This document shows, piece by piece, positions 51,513-60,190 of a stretch of 64,000 nucleotides of DNA; the stretch's first letter is position 1, and each line of letters starts with the position of its first letter. Source of the stretch: MWBF01 sp040772005 (lineage in GTDB: Bacteria; Chloroflexota; Anaerolineae; CG2-30-64-16); the NCBI GenBank assembly GCA_040772005.1, contig JAXGYZ010000002.1:1054001-1118000 (forward strand), given 5' to 3'. Below the pieces are notes generated by a model. The model did no database searches and was not told the DNA's origin. It was given only the letters and a program-made list of their open reading frames with translations. Position numbers and translations under genes: made by a program.

Positions 51513-52709
51513 CTATTCGTCTGTGGGCAGGCTTTCCCACCCCTGCCGCGCGACCTGGTTGGCCTTGATGCGCAGGTAGACGAGCGTATCCTCGACCTTG
51601 TAGACGCTATCGAGCGGGGCGAGCAGGTCAGCCCCGCGCGGGCGGCTCAACACGAAGCCATCCTCACGCACATCCTTGACCCGGCCGATGTCCGTGCCGT
51701 CGATCGCGACGACCTTCATGCCGCCGCTGAGGGCCGGCACTTCCGTGATCGGTGCATCTACGCTGATCAGTCCCCGCTCGCCATCGTTTTCGATGCCCGG
51801 CACGATCTCTGCGATTATCTCTGCTACATCGACGGCCTGTTCAGCGCCCGGCTCCCGTCGCCGCGCTTCGTGCCCCAGGCTCTCGCTTGCGCCGAGCCGC
51901 GTGCTAACTTCCTCAGCCGCATCTTTTGCCACTGTTTCGACCTGCCCGGACGCATCGTTGGTGCCCGTCTCGATTTGTTCGACGATGCGCTCGACCTGTT
52001 CGCGGGCCGCTTCGCCTGTCTCCCCGGCAACGGCGCGGGCCTCTGCCGCGACCTCCTGCACCTGGTCAACCTTGTCGCCGGCCCCCGTCTCAATTTGCTC
52101 GCCGATGCGATCGACTTGCTCCCGCGCCTGGCTGGCGGCTTCCTGGGCCACACTGCCGGCCTGCTGCGCCAGGTCGCTGACCTGCGCGTCGATCTCGAAC
52201 CTGGCAACTGCGGCCTCGTCGGCCTTGGCGCCGAGGCGCTCGCGCGCTTGCTCCAGCCGCTCGCCGACCACCTGCGCCGTCTGGCCGACGGTCTGGCCCA
52301 CGCGACTGACCAATTCCGGCGCGGTTTCGCTGACGCGCGCGCCGAGGGTCTGCGCGGTCTTGCCGACCACTTCGCGCGTCTGCTCCAGCCGCTCGCCAGC
52401 CACATGGGCCGTGTGCTCCACGGCGTTGCGCGTCTGTGCGAGCGTCTGGTCGGCCTGCTGGCGTAGCTGTTCGCTCAGGCGGGGATGGCCGCCGTCCTGC
52501 AACTGCCGGTTGAGGCGGCTGAAGCCGTAGGCTGCTGCTGCGGCCAGGGCTGCGCCGAGCGCAAACGCCGCGCCGCTCTTGGTCCACGCCTGCCGGTTAT
52601 CCCTGGCTGCATCTTTGCGCCACAGGGCGAGCACCCGCCGCAGGGCTGTTTCGATTGTCTTCATCACTGCCGCATCGCCCAGGATGCGTACCAACGTCTC
52701 GCGTTGCAT
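51513..52709 (-). CDS. Coiled-coil envelope protein with DUF2171 domain
   Basis: 398 residues from ATG 52709 with GAGG upstream. One membrane segment at about 43-60 (GAAFALGAALAAAAAYGF). Then about 220 residues of heptad-like helical sequence with recurrent (A)GERLEQARE-, REQV-R-I-EQIETG- motifs; the segment AREQVDRIGEQIETGAGD is repeated as AREQVERIVEQIETGTND. A C-terminal PRC-barrel-like DUF2171 domain (about 325-390) has VVAIDGTDIGRVKDV. It may tether or space envelope components. Function unknown. Confidence 0.7.
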   Translation of the reverse strand: MQRETLVRILGDAAVMKTIETALRRVLALWRKDAARDNRQAWTKSGAAFALGAALAAAAAYGFSRLNRQLQDGGHPRLSEQLRQQADQTLAQTRNAVEHTAHVAGERLEQTREVVGKTAQTLGARVSETAPELVSRVGQTVGQTAQVVGERLEQARERLGAKADEAAVARFEIDAQVSDLAQQAGSVAQEAASQAREQVDRIGEQIETGAGDKVDQVQEVAAEARAVAGETGEAAREQVERIVEQIETGTNDASGQVETVAKDAAEEVSTRLGASESLGHEARRREPGAEQAVDVAEIIAEIVPGIENDGERGLISVDAPITEVPALSGGMKVVAIDGTDIGRVKDVREDGFVLSRPRGADLLAPLDSVYKVEDTLVYLRIKANQVARQGWESLPTDE

Positions 52710-52846
52710 GGTTCCTCTCCCTTCACTCGTACTTACAAAGCGATTGTACCTCATGAGACTAACGCAAGCGTCCCTGCCGAAATGTAAGCTCATGCCCCAA
52801 TCACAGGCAGCCTTAAGGTTGATCCTGTTGGCTGACGGCGGGTGCG

Positions 52847-52876
52847 TTGACACGCTCACGTCCCCTCATGTAGAAT
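52847..52876 (+). promoter_or_regulatory. Promoter of the ATP-grasp/esterase pair
   Basis: TTGACA (52847-52852), 18-bp spacer, TAGAAT (52871-52876). Leader about 53 nt. Confidence 0.6.
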
Positions 52877-52935
52877 GATGCCATACCACCCTTACAGTGA
52901 CACTTGCGATTATTCAGCTCTACAGGGATGTCCTA

Positions 52936-54099
52936 ATGAACTACATCCATCTTTCACCTCACTTTCCGCCCAATTATTACCTGTTCAGCGTGCACCTGGC
53001 CCGGCTCGGCGTGAACGTGTTGGGGCTGGCCGACGAACCCTACGAATGGCTGCGCCCTGAGCTGCGCGAGGCGCTGGCCGACTACTATCGCGTCGGGGAC
53101 ATGCACCATTACGATGAATTGCTGCGCGCCTGCGGCTATTTCATCCACCGTCATGGCCGCCTCAACCGGCTCGAATCGCATTCGGAATACTGGATGGAGA
53201 CCGAGGCCAAGCTGCGCACGGACTTCAATATGTTTGGGCCGGGCATCAACGAGATTGCCGCGTACAAACGCAAGTCATTGATGAAGGCCGCATTCGAGCG
53301 CGCGGGCGTGCCCGCCGCGCGCGGCGGGCTGGTCAACGGCATCGAGGCTGCGCGTGCGCTGGCCGAGCAGACGGGCTATCCGCTGGTCGCCAAGCCCGAT
53401 ATCGGGGTCGGTGCAGCCAACACCTTCCGGCTCGATGATGAGGCCGCGCTGGAACGTTTCTTCGCCACCAAGCCGCCCGTCGATTATGTCCTCGAAGAGT
53501 TCGTGCGCGGCACGATCTGCACGTTCGATGGCCTGGCAGATCGCGACGGCCGGCCGGTCTTCTTCGGGTCGCTCGTCTATAGCCAGGGCATCATGGAGGT
53601 CGTCAACGAGGACCGCCACATCTACTTCTATGCGGACCGCGACATCGCGCCGGACCTGGAGGAGGCGGGTCGCCGACTGCTGAAGGAATTCGATGTGCGC
53701 GAGCGCTTCTTCCACTTCGAGTTCTTCCGCACGCCGGAGGGCAGGCTGGTGGCGTTGGAGGTGAACATCCGGCCGCCGGGCGGTCCGGCGCTGGATGTGT
53801 ACAACTACTCCTGCGATGTGGACCTATACTGGGGTTGGGCCAACGTTGTGGTCAACAACAAGTTCATGGAGCACTACGCCCGCAAGTACTACTGTTGTTA
53901 TGTGAGCCGGAAGAACAACAAGTGGTACCGGTATTCGCACGACGAGGTGCTGGCCGCGTTCGGCTACTGCATCGCTCACCACGAGGCCATCAGCCCCATC
54001 TTCAGCCTGGCGATGGGCAATTACACCTACCTGGTGCGCACGCCCGACCGGGAGGAAATGATCGCCGCGGCGAGCTATATTCAGGAGCTCCAGGAATGA
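52936..54099 (+). CDS. ATP-grasp ligase
   Basis: 387 residues from ATG 52936. An ATP-grasp fold: AAYKRKSLMKAAFERAGVPAA and GYPLVAKPDIGVGAANT (ATP-binding Lys and loop), YVLEEFVRGTICTFDG (adenine and acid region), ALEVNIRPPGG (Mg ligands Glu and Asn). Such enzymes join a carboxylate, through an acyl phosphate, to an amine. A 4-bp overlap with an esterase gene makes a two-enzyme unit. The product is unknown; a modified peptide, a metallophore or a cell-surface amide are possibilities. Confidence 0.83.
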   Translation: MNYIHLSPHFPPNYYLFSVHLARLGVNVLGLADEPYEWLRPELREALADYYRVGDMHHYDELLRACGYFIHRHGRLNRLESHSEYWMETEAKLRTDFNMFGPGINEIAAYKRKSLMKAAFERAGVPAARGGLVNGIEAARALAEQTGYPLVAKPDIGVGAANTFRLDDEAALERFFATKPPVDYVLEEFVRGTICTFDGLADRDGRPVFFGSLVYSQGIMEVVNEDRHIYFYADRDIAPDLEEAGRRLLKEFDVRERFFHFEFFRTPEGRLVALEVNIRPPGGPALDVYNYSCDVDLYWGWANVVVNNKFMEHYARKYYCCYVSRKNNKWYRYSHDEVLAAFGYCIAHHEAISPIFSLAMGNYTYLVRTPDREEMIAAASYIQELQE

Positions 54100-54830
54100 A
54101 CATCGAATATCACCGGTGGCACAGCCCCCATATCGGGCACGATATGGAACTCAAGGTCTACGGCCATGCGGGCAAGCCGGTCGTGGTGTTCCCCTGTCAG
54201 GGCGGGCGCTTCTATGAGTGGGAAGACTACGGGATGATCGAGGCCTGCCGGTCATCGATCGAGGACGGGCGCATCCAGGTCTGCACGGTGGACAGCCTGG
54301 ACAACGAATCCTGGTGCAACTGGGGCGCACATCCCGTCGATCGGGCGCGGCGCCACGACGACTACGACCGCTACATTGTCCATGAGGTCGTGCCCTTCCT
54401 GCGCGGCCGCGGGTGGGATGGCAAGCTCATGACCACCGGCGCCAGCATGGGCGGCTACCATGCCGCGAACTTCTTCTTTCGCCATCCCGATGTCTTCGAC
54501 ACCGTTATCTGCCTCAGCGGGTTGATGCAGCTCCACATGTTCGTCGGTGACTGCCTCGACGGTGCAGTGTACTACAACACGCCCCTGGCCTATCTGCCGA
54601 ACATGACCGATCCCTGGTTCCTCGACCAGTATCGCCAGAGCAACATCATCATTTGCGCCGGGCGAGGACCCTGGGATGAGCCGATGGTGGCGGATGCGTA
54701 TGCGCTCAAGGGCGTGCTCGAATCGAAAGGCGTGCCCTGCTGGGTAGACATCTGGGGCGATGACGTGGCCCACGATTGGCCGTGGTGGCTGCGGCAGTGG
54801 CCGTACTTCCTGGGGCAGTTGGGGCTGTAG
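54096..54830 (+). CDS. Alpha/beta-hydrolase esterase
   Basis: 244 residues starting within the stop of the ATP-grasp gene (ATGA). The nucleophile is in TTGASMGGYHAANF (G-x-S-x-G-G). Candidate acid and His are in CWVDIWGDDVAHDWPWW near the C-terminus. The short N-terminal beta part (YHRWHSPHIGHDMELKVYG) and length fit the esterase D/IroE-like group. It probably hydrolyses or transfers an acyl group in the same pathway as its ATP-grasp partner. Confidence 0.83.
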   Translation: MNIEYHRWHSPHIGHDMELKVYGHAGKPVVVFPCQGGRFYEWEDYGMIEACRSSIEDGRIQVCTVDSLDNESWCNWGAHPVDRARRHDDYDRYIVHEVVPFLRGRGWDGKLMTTGASMGGYHAANFFFRHPDVFDTVICLSGLMQLHMFVGDCLDGAVYYNTPLAYLPNMTDPWFLDQYRQSNIIICAGRGPWDEPMVADAYALKGVLESKGVPCWVDIWGDDVAHDWPWWLRQWPYFLGQLGL

Positions 54831-54999
54831 AGGCTTCGATTCAAAAAATAGTCGCCTAAGCCCTTGTGGGCGGTATGACGGGCACGAGGCCCTATGCTAC
54901 GAGTTTTCGGATTGGGCTTGGCCAAGCTATCGCGCAGCCTGAGCGGGCAGACGACTCAACGTTGCAAGCGAAATGCCGCCAGTCGAAGGATGCAGCCAT

Positions 55000-56334
55000 C
55001 TACCTCGCCACGGGCAGGCTGAACGTGAACGTGCTGCCCTGGCCGACCACACTGTTCACGCCCACCGTGCCGCCGTGGGCAACGACCAGTTGCCGCACGA
55101 TCGCGAGTCCCAGTCCTGCACCGCCGGTCTGCCGCGCGCGCGATTTGTCCGCGCGGTAGAAACGGTCGAAGACGTGCGGCAGGTGCTCAGGCGCAATCCC
55201 CTCGCCCGTATCGCGCACTGCGACCGTCACTTCTCCGCCCTGCACCTGCGCGCTGACGCGGATGGCCCCCCCATCCGGTGTGTGGGCAATCGCATTGTTG
55301 AGCAGGTTGCGCAAGACCTGGCCGATGCGTTCCGCATCCACGTCCACCAGCGGCAGGTCGTCCGGCAGGTCAGTCTCCAGCCTAATCTGCTTGGTGTTGG
55401 CCTGGGGGCGCAGCATCGCAACCGCCTGCTCGACCACCCCGGCCAGCGGCGTCGGGTTACGCAGGAGCGTGAGTTGTCCCGCATCGGCCTGCGCCAGCTC
55501 CTGCAGGTCGTTGACCAGCCGGCTGAGCAGCATGGTCTCCTCGTACAGGCTGTCCATGAGCGCATAATCGGCATTGATCAGCCCGTCGCGGGTGGCTTCC
55601 AGGTAGCCGCGCAGGTTCGTCAGCGGCGTACGCAGCTCGTGCGCAACATCGCTGACCATGTTGCGGCGCAGCTCCTCCTGCTTCGCGAGGCTGCCGGCCA
55701 TCGCGTTGAAGGCCCCGGCGAGTTGTCCCAGTTCGTCCTGTGATTCCACCGGCACGCGCACGGCGAGGTCGCCTTGCGCCATGCGGCCCGCAGCCGCAGT
55801 CAGATTCTCGACGGGCCGTAGGATGCGACCTGAAAGGACCAGCGTGATGATGACCGCGGCCAGCCCCGCAGCCAGCGCGCCCAGCAGCACCGACCGGTTG
55901 ACGGCCTGGATGAAGGCCGCTGCCGGGTCGAACGGTTTCTTCAGCGGGTCGATGTAGACGGCGCCCAGGACGGCGCCGCTGTCCTGGATGATGGCGCGCG
56001 GCGGTCCCCAGCGGTCTTCGGACGCCTGGCCCACCAGTGAGCCGGCGCTGTCCGCAATCACCTTGCCTGCCGGGTCTGTCAGCACGACCTGCTGGCCGGC
56101 GAATTGGCTGAGACGCTCGACCTCGCTGGTGACGCCGGTCCAGCCCTGGTTTTGTTCGTAGAACTTCGCCAGCACATAGCCCAACCGCCGGTCATCGATG
56201 GGCGAGCGGCGTTCGACATAGCGCTGGAACTCGCCCTCCGTCCGCCGCGTGGCAACAAAAGCAATCACGCTCACCGCGATGATGACCACGAGGATGGTGG
56301 AGAGCAGCAGGCGCACGCGCAGGCTATTCCACAT
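55000..56334 (-). CDS. Sensor histidine kinase
   Basis: 444 residues from ATG 56334, which overlaps the response-regulator stop by 11 bp. N-terminal membrane segment about 8-30, an outside sensor region of about 115 residues, second membrane segment about 148-168, HAMP (RPVENLTAAAGRMAQGDL), HisKA with VAHELRTPLTNL, and ATPase motifs NLLNNAIAHT, DTGEGI and GGAGLGLAIVRQL. The architecture is like BaeS/CpxA envelope-stress kinases. It probably reports on the efflux operon next door. Confidence 0.92.
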   Translation of the reverse strand: MWNSLRVRLLLSTILVVIIAVSVIAFVATRRTEGEFQRYVERRSPIDDRRLGYVLAKFYEQNQGWTGVTSEVERLSQFAGQQVVLTDPAGKVIADSAGSLVGQASEDRWGPPRAIIQDSGAVLGAVYIDPLKKPFDPAAAFIQAVNRSVLLGALAAGLAAVIITLVLSGRILRPVENLTAAAGRMAQGDLAVRVPVESQDELGQLAGAFNAMAGSLAKQEELRRNMVSDVAHELRTPLTNLRGYLEATRDGLINADYALMDSLYEETMLLSRLVNDLQELAQADAGQLTLLRNPTPLAGVVEQAVAMLRPQANTKQIRLETDLPDDLPLVDVDAERIGQVLRNLLNNAIAHTPDGGAIRVSAQVQGGEVTVAVRDTGEGIAPEHLPHVFDRFYRADKSRARQTGGAGLGLAIVRQLVVAHGGTVGVNSVVGQGSTFTFSLPVAR

Positions 56335-57013
56335 GGCGATCCTCGAAGCGGTAGCCCAGCCCGGGCACGGTCGCAATGTAGCGGCGACCCGGCGTGCGTT
56401 CGATCTTGCGCCGCAGGTTCATGATGTGGACGTCCACGGTCCGCTCGACGCCCTCGTAGTTGTAGCCGAACGCGCGATCCAGTAACTCTGAGCGCGAGAA
56501 GGCGCGGCCCGGCTCGCGCACCAGCGCTTCCAGCAGGCGGAACTCCGTCGGCGTCAGATTGGCCGGCTGCCCGCCCACCGTGACCTCATGCCGGATGAAG
56601 CTGATGACGAGGTCGCCGTAGCTCACATCCTCGGACACCGGCTCGCTCGGCGTGGTGCGCCGCAGGACAGCGCGTACCCGTGCGACGAGCTCGCGCGGGT
56701 TGAACGGCTTGGTCATATAGTCGTCCGCGCCCAGGTCCAGGCCGCGCAGCTTATCCTCATCAGCGGCGCGCGCGGTCAGCATGATGATCGGCACGTCGGA
56801 CTCGGCGCGCAGCAGCCGGCAGACATCCGTGCCGCCGAGTTCAGGCAGCAAGAGGTCCAGCACGATGAGGTCGGGCAGCTTCCGCCGTGCGATGTCCAGC
56901 GCCTCGTAGCCGTCGGACGCGGTCAGCACGGTGTAGCCGTCGCGCTTCAGATAGAGCGCGACCAGGTCAACGATCTTCCTGTCGTCATCCACCACGAGAA
57001 TAGTTCGGTTCAT
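56324..57013 (-). CDS. OmpR/PhoB-type response regulator
   Basis: 229 residues. Receiver domain with ILVVDDDRKI, phosphorylated Asp in LIVLDLLLPE and Lys in DDYMTKPF; C-terminal winged helix (LTPTEFRLLEALVREPGRAFSR, VDVHIMNLRRKIE). TTGCAT-N17-TATCAT at 57051-57023 on the minus strand could be its promoter and would leave almost no leader. It is transcribed in the same direction as the efflux operon but is separated from it by mobile element C. Confidence 0.93.
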   Translation of the reverse strand: MNRTILVVDDDRKIVDLVALYLKRDGYTVLTASDGYEALDIARRKLPDLIVLDLLLPELGGTDVCRLLRAESDVPIIMLTARAADEDKLRGLDLGADDYMTKPFNPRELVARVRAVLRRTTPSEPVSEDVSYGDLVISFIRHEVTVGGQPANLTPTEFRLLEALVREPGRAFSRSELLDRAFGYNYEGVERTVDVHIMNLRRKIERTPGRRYIATVPGLGYRFEDRHVE

Positions 57014-57069
57014 CGTGTCACCATGATACCCGGCAACGCAACCTGATGCAAGGCCTCACTGCGCTGGCC

Positions 57070-57242
57070 CAGGGCGAAATCATGTTGCACTCGTGCCTTC
57101 TGCCTGGCAGTTGAAACTGCGGCTACCACTGCAAAACCGACCTGCGTCGGTTAGTTTCCAGTCTGCGAAGGCAGACTTCGCAACGGTAGCCGCAACTTCA
57201 GTTGCCGGGTGGGTTCACCTGATGCACTCTGAAATCGCCCTG
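57070..57242. mobile_element. Small non-autonomous element, copy C (MITE-like)
   Basis: 173 bp with ends CAGGGCGAAATCATGTTGC and (complement of the right end) CAGGGCGATTTCAGAGTGC. It is flanked by a perfect 9-bp direct repeat GCGCTGGCC (57061-57069 and 57243-57251). Inside are paired arms and two hairpins, AACCGAC/GTCGGTT (57135-57152) and GTCTGC/GCAGAC (57161-57176). It is inverted relative to copy B. Confidence 0.85.
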
Positions 57243-57255
57243 GCGCTGGCCTTTA

Positions 57256-57283
57256 CAACCTGAAACCTGTAACCTGCAACCTG
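57256..57283. repeat. Four NAACCTG heptamers abutting the permease stop
   Basis: CAACCTG, AAACCTG, TAACCTG, CAACCTG in perfect tandem; the last ends directly at the stop codon of the permease gene (minus strand, from 57284). Confidence 0.8.
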
Positions 57284-58522
57284 CTACTCGTACCGCAGCG
57301 CATCGATCGGATTCAGCGCGGCCGCGCGATTTGCGGGGTAGAAGCCGAAGAACACGCCGATGCCCAGGGAGACGCCGAGCGCCATCACGACGCTACTCGC
57401 GGTCACGAGGGCCTGGCTGTAACCCATCAGGGGCGTGATAATCTGCGCGGTCCCGATGCCGACGCCCACGCCGAGCAGGCCGCCCACCGCGCTCAACACG
57501 ATGGCCTCCGCCAGGAACTGGATGAGCAGGTCGCTGCGCTTGGCGCCCACGGCCTTGCGCAGCCCAATCTCGCGCGTCCGTTCCGTGACGCTGACCAGCA
57601 TGATGTTCATGATGCCGATGCCGCCGACGACGAGCGAGATGGCTGCAATGCCGGCCAGCATGGTCGTGAACGTGCCGGTCGTCTCCTCGACGGTGCTGAG
57701 GATATCGGCCTGGTTCTGCACGATGAAGTCATCGTCCTCGCTCGTGCCGATCTCGTGCAGCGTGCGCAAGATCGCCGTCACCTGGGCCTGCGCGAAGTCC
57801 ATGTCATCTGCAGAGCGGACCTGCAGGTTGATCGCGCTGACAGTCGTCGTGCCTGCACCGCCGAGCTTGAGCTGTGCGGTACGGAACGGGATGAAAACCA
57901 CGTCATCCTGGTTGTTCATGCCACTCTCGCCCTTGGACTTCAGCACGCCCACGACGGTGTAGTTCTGCCGGTTGATGCGAATGGTCTCTCCGACCGGGTT
58001 GACCGTCGCGCTGCCGAACAGGTCCTCGACAGCCGTGCTGCCCAGCACTGCGATCATGGCAGCGTCGGTGTTGTCCCCGGCAGTGATGAAGCGGCCCCGG
58101 CTCACCGTCCAGTTGCGGACGGTGGCATAGTCGGCCGTCACGCCGGTGATGCTCGGCTGCGCGCTCGTGCCCGCGTAGGTCACGTTCGCGCCGCGGCTGC
58201 TGTATTCCGGCGCGACCCGCGCGACGGTCGTTGCCAGTTGCTCGATGGCGCTGACGTCCTGCATGTTCAGCTCGCGCGTCTGCGTCTGGAAGCCCTGGCC
58301 GGGACGAAAGCTGAAGTTGGTGCTTGCGCTCACTGACAGCAGGTTCGAGCCGAGCGACGCGAACTGCTCGACCACCTGGGCCTTCGCACCATTGCCGACC
58401 GCGACGAGCGCAATCACTGCGGCGACGCCGATGACCACGCCCAGCATCGTCAGGAAGGAGCGCATCTTGTGCGCGATCAGCGACTGCACCGAAACTCGCA
58501 GGACCATCAATAGCTTGCGCAT
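57284..58522 (-). CDS. MacB-like ABC transporter permease
   Basis: 412 residues. N-terminal membrane segment, a large periplasmic MacB-PCD domain (about 45-280) and three C-terminal segments of the FtsX fold. AVGAKRSDLLIQFLAEA and GGIGIMNIMLVSVTERTREIG are characteristic. It works with a separate ATPase (62462) and adaptor proteins to export peptides, toxins or lipoproteins. Last gene of the operon. Confidence 0.92.
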   Translation of the reverse strand: MRKLLMVLRVSVQSLIAHKMRSFLTMLGVVIGVAAVIALVAVGNGAKAQVVEQFASLGSNLLSVSASTNFSFRPGQGFQTQTRELNMQDVSAIEQLATTVARVAPEYSSRGANVTYAGTSAQPSITGVTADYATVRNWTVSRGRFITAGDNTDAAMIAVLGSTAVEDLFGSATVNPVGETIRINRQNYTVVGVLKSKGESGMNNQDDVVFIPFRTAQLKLGGAGTTTVSAINLQVRSADDMDFAQAQVTAILRTLHEIGTSEDDDFIVQNQADILSTVEETTGTFTTMLAGIAAISLVVGGIGIMNIMLVSVTERTREIGLRKAVGAKRSDLLIQFLAEAIVLSAVGGLLGVGVGIGTAQIITPLMGYSQALVTASSVVMALGVSLGIGVFFGFYPANRAAALNPIDALRYE

Positions 58523-58533
58523 CGTGCTACTCC

Positions 58534-60180
58534 TTAGCGACCCATGCCGCGCACCATGCCGCCCATCATGCCGCCGCCGAAGCCGCGGAAGGAGCTGTTG
58601 TCGGCGGCAGAGATAGTGACGAGGACCTGGTCGCCTGCGACGAGGCCGCGCACGATCTGCGTGTAGGTGCCGTCGCTGAGTCCGACCTCGACGGGGACGG
58701 ACTCCGGTGCGCCGGCGGGGTCGAGGGTGTTGGGCACCTGGACGGTGTACATGCCGTCCGCTTTGGTGAGGGCCATGGTGGGGATGAGCAGGGCGTTCTG
58801 AACCGCGCCGGTCTGGATGACGACGTTGGCGGTCATGCCGACGAGCAGGGGCAGGTTTTCGGCGCCGGGGATGCGGATGGGCACGTCATAGGTCATGACG
58901 CCGCCGGAGAGGGCGCCCTGCAGGGGGATCTCGCCGACGATGCCGTTGAGGGTGGTGCCGGGGAGCGCGTCGAAGGTGACGCCGGCCGTCTGGCCCGCGG
59001 CCACCCGCTTGATCGTCGTCTCGTCGATCGACGCGACCACCTGCAGCTCGTTCAGGTTCGCCAGCGTCAGGATGACCTTGCCCGCCGAGATGTCATCGCC
59101 TGCGTTGGCATTCGTCTGGAGGACAGTGCCGTCGAACGGCGCGATGAGCTGCGTCCCGGCCAGGGCCGTCTCGGCGTTCTGGAGGGCGAGCTTCTTCTTA
59201 TCGACGTCAGCCTGTGCTGCGGCGAGGTCGGTCGCATCCGCACCGGCGGCCAGATCCGCGCGCGCCTCTCTGGCCGCGCTCAGGTTCACCTCGGCCTCCT
59301 GGACCGCCAGGCGGGCTTTCGCTTCCTTGAGCGGGTCGCCGGCCTGGGCTTCGGCCAGGGCCTTCTGCGCCTTTGTCACGTTCTGCTCGGCCTGCCATAC
59401 GCTGATCTGCGCCTTGAGCAGGCTGGTCTGCATCTGTAGCTCGTAGGTCACGCGCGAGTCCTGCGCGTTCATCATGTTGTTGTAGGCCAGGGTGAGCCGG
59501 TCCTGGTAGTACACATCCGAGTAGGTCTCTGCGGCCAGGCGGCCATGCTCTGCCGCGGCCTCGGACTCGGTCTCGCGCAGCCTGGCAAGCTGGTCTTCTT
59601 CGTCGCCGGTGTCCTGCGCCGCCAGCAGGTTGGCCTGCGCCTGGGCCAGGCTGTCGCGCGCGTCCGCCAGGTCCGACTGCAGGGTTTCGAGGTCCGGGTT
59701 CAGGACATCGTCCAGATCGTTCTGCGCCTGCTTGACCTGGAGCTCGGCCTTTGCAATGGCCAGGTCGGCCTCAGCGATTTCAAGCGCGGTGACTGGCTCA
59801 CCCAGGTCAGCCAGGGCCTGAACAGCCGCCTGGTAGTCGCTCTCCGCCTGGTCCGCGGCCTGCTGGTAATCGGCAGGGTCGATGGTGGCGAGCACATCGC
59901 CCGCCGCCACGGTGCTGCCCGCCGCGACCTTTAGTTCCAGGAGGGGCGCGGTGCCGTTCATTTCCTCGAAGGCCAGGTCGGCGCTCTGCTCGGCAGCCAG
60001 CTCGCCCACGACCGTCACCGACGAGCTCAGCTCGCCGGTCGTGGCCGTCACGGTCTGGGTGTAAGTTCCGCTCTCAGCGGTGCTATTCGCGGCGGTCCGG
60101 CTCTGATACAACCGGTAGCCGCCATAGCCTGCCGCACCCAGCAGGAGAAGAATCACGATAGTGGTAATGATGCGTTTCAT
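58534..60180 (-). CDS. HlyD/MacA-type adaptor protein (second copy)
   Basis: 548 residues from ATG 60180 with GAAGG upstream. Membrane anchor 4-24, first half of a barrel-sandwich (about 45-90), a long helical hairpin (about 95-300, rich in Ala/Glu/Gln), second half and a beta-barrel (about 315-500). The C-terminus is Gly/Met-rich (GGGMMGGMVRGMGR). Its last 150 residues are almost identical to those of the upstream paralogue (446 bp with 3 differences), while the coiled-coil has diverged. Confidence 0.88.
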   Translation of the reverse strand: MKRIITTIVILLLLGAAGYGGYRLYQSRTAANSTAESGTYTQTVTATTGELSSSVTVVGELAAEQSADLAFEEMNGTAPLLELKVAAGSTVAAGDVLATIDPADYQQAADQAESDYQAAVQALADLGEPVTALEIAEADLAIAKAELQVKQAQNDLDDVLNPDLETLQSDLADARDSLAQAQANLLAAQDTGDEEDQLARLRETESEAAAEHGRLAAETYSDVYYQDRLTLAYNNMMNAQDSRVTYELQMQTSLLKAQISVWQAEQNVTKAQKALAEAQAGDPLKEAKARLAVQEAEVNLSAAREARADLAAGADATDLAAAQADVDKKKLALQNAETALAGTQLIAPFDGTVLQTNANAGDDISAGKVILTLANLNELQVVASIDETTIKRVAAGQTAGVTFDALPGTTLNGIVGEIPLQGALSGGVMTYDVPIRIPGAENLPLLVGMTANVVIQTGAVQNALLIPTMALTKADGMYTVQVPNTLDPAGAPESVPVEVGLSDGTYTQIVRGLVAGDQVLVTISAADNSSFRGFGGGMMGGMVRGMGR

Positions 60181-60190
60181 ACTGACCTTC

